Shown here: one piece after another, positions 63,795 to 64,000 of the stretch
How positions within the stretch are numbered: position 1 is the first letter of the stretch
Layout: every line of letters starts with the position of its first letter
Assembly: GCA_027214125.1 (NCBI GenBank)
Contig: JAPWHF010000002.1
Coordinates: forward strand, 186,001 to 250,000
Length of the DNA stretch: 64,000 bases
Source: Zoogloeaceae bacterium G21618-S1
Lineage (GTDB): Bacteria > Pseudomonadota > Gammaproteobacteria > Burkholderiales > Rhodocyclaceae
Reading direction: 5' to 3'
Made by a program: the position numbers and the translations under genes
Notes under the pieces: generated by a model
What the model saw: only the letters and a program-made list of their open reading frames with translations
Database searches by the model: none
What the model was told of the DNA's origin: nothing

Positions 63795-64000
63795 TCAGCG
63801 CGCGTCGCCCAGCGCTTTCTCCAGCACTTCACGCACATCGGGCGACAAATCCTTTTCGCCCACCAGCGCTTCGATCTGCGCACGCGCCAGCGCCTGCTGC
63901 GCCGGGGTGAAACGGCGCCAGTTCTCCAGCACCCGCGCCATACGCGCGGCCACTTGCGGGTTGCGCTTGTTCAGGTCGCGGATGCGATCGGCCCAGAAGC
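63795..64000 (-). CDS. pepN: Aminopeptidase N, C-terminal end (runs off the window)
   Basis: The last 68 residues are visible, ending DVREVLEKALGDAR and then TGA at 63795. The segment NPQVAARMARVLENWRRF, ending in LSPDVREVLEKAL, fits the C-terminal helices of PepN, where a NPQVAARMAR motif is conserved. The catalytic half lies outside the window, so identification rests on this short stretch. Confidence 0.75.
   Translation of the reverse strand, partial: FWADRIRDLNKRNPQVAARMARVLENWRRFTPAQQALARAQIEALVGEKDLSPDVREVLEKALGDAR

Overview
The window looks like chromosome from a GC-rich, flagellated, denitrifying betaproteobacterium, most likely Rhodocyclales in the Azoarcus / Thauera / Denitromonas range. 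That placement is inference from content: FlhDC-controlled motility and chemotaxis, cytochrome-c nitric oxide reductase, a paired cyanophycin synthetase locus, a pcnB-folK-kinase-panB-panC block and REP-like GTAGGGCGG repeats. I saw no rRNA, tRNA, CRISPR array, transposase or phage genes.

Layout. (1) 1-15025 is a motility, chemotaxis and c-di-GMP block, all on the minus strand: a partial cheR, a PAS chemoreceptor, cheW, cheA, cheY, a small chemoreceptor-like protein, motB, motA, flhC, flhD, then an operon of REC-GGDEF-EAL and HDOD-REC-GGDEF proteins. Four good FliA-type promoters with the same architecture and one weak one can be read here. (2) 15217-25000 is housekeeping and envelope: Nudix hydrolase, HNH protein, cation/proton antiporter, pseudouridine synthase, fatty-acid desaturase, and a six-gene minus-strand run (dedA, lipoprotein, purN, DUF3108, rsmB, PLD-family nuclease). 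(3) 25077-32689 holds mutL and miaA with a TraB/GumN gene between them on the other strand, REP-like palindromes, a membrane protein, a lipid-kinase-like gene and a metallophosphoesterase. (4) 32767-34341 is an island: one AT-richer TIR-domain gene bracketed by inverted copies of a structured repeat whose hairpin stems show compensatory changes. (5) 34398-46660 has an RND pump with its adaptor, purM, an AI-2E family permease, hda, a HAD phosphatase, pcnB, folK, a deoxynucleoside kinase, panB and panC. (6) 46711-49913 has a DGC-type putative zinc-binding protein behind a nested hairpin that ends at its start codon, a CBS-domain protein, and norCB behind an FNR/DNR-type box. (7) 50116-55913 has a TonB-dependent receptor and a very large PAS-GGDEF-EAL protein with its own FliA-like promoter. 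(8) 55968-63754 is a cyanophycin locus: cphA1 and a shorter cphA2-like gene with a degenerate Mur-ligase P-loop, divergent from an ABC transporter and a DUF1854 gene, with three palindromes in the divergent promoter. The window ends inside pepN.

Working together: flhDC would switch on FliA, which probably drives motAB, the receptors and che genes and also two c-di-GMP operons, tying motility to second-messenger turnover. norCB would be induced when oxygen falls and NO appears. The cyanophycin cluster makes a nitrogen-reserve polymer. The best candidates for something undescribed are the TIR island with its covarying hairpin repeat, the leader hairpin of the DGC gene, and the palindrome-rich cyanophycin promoter with its unexplained ABC/DUF1854 pair.
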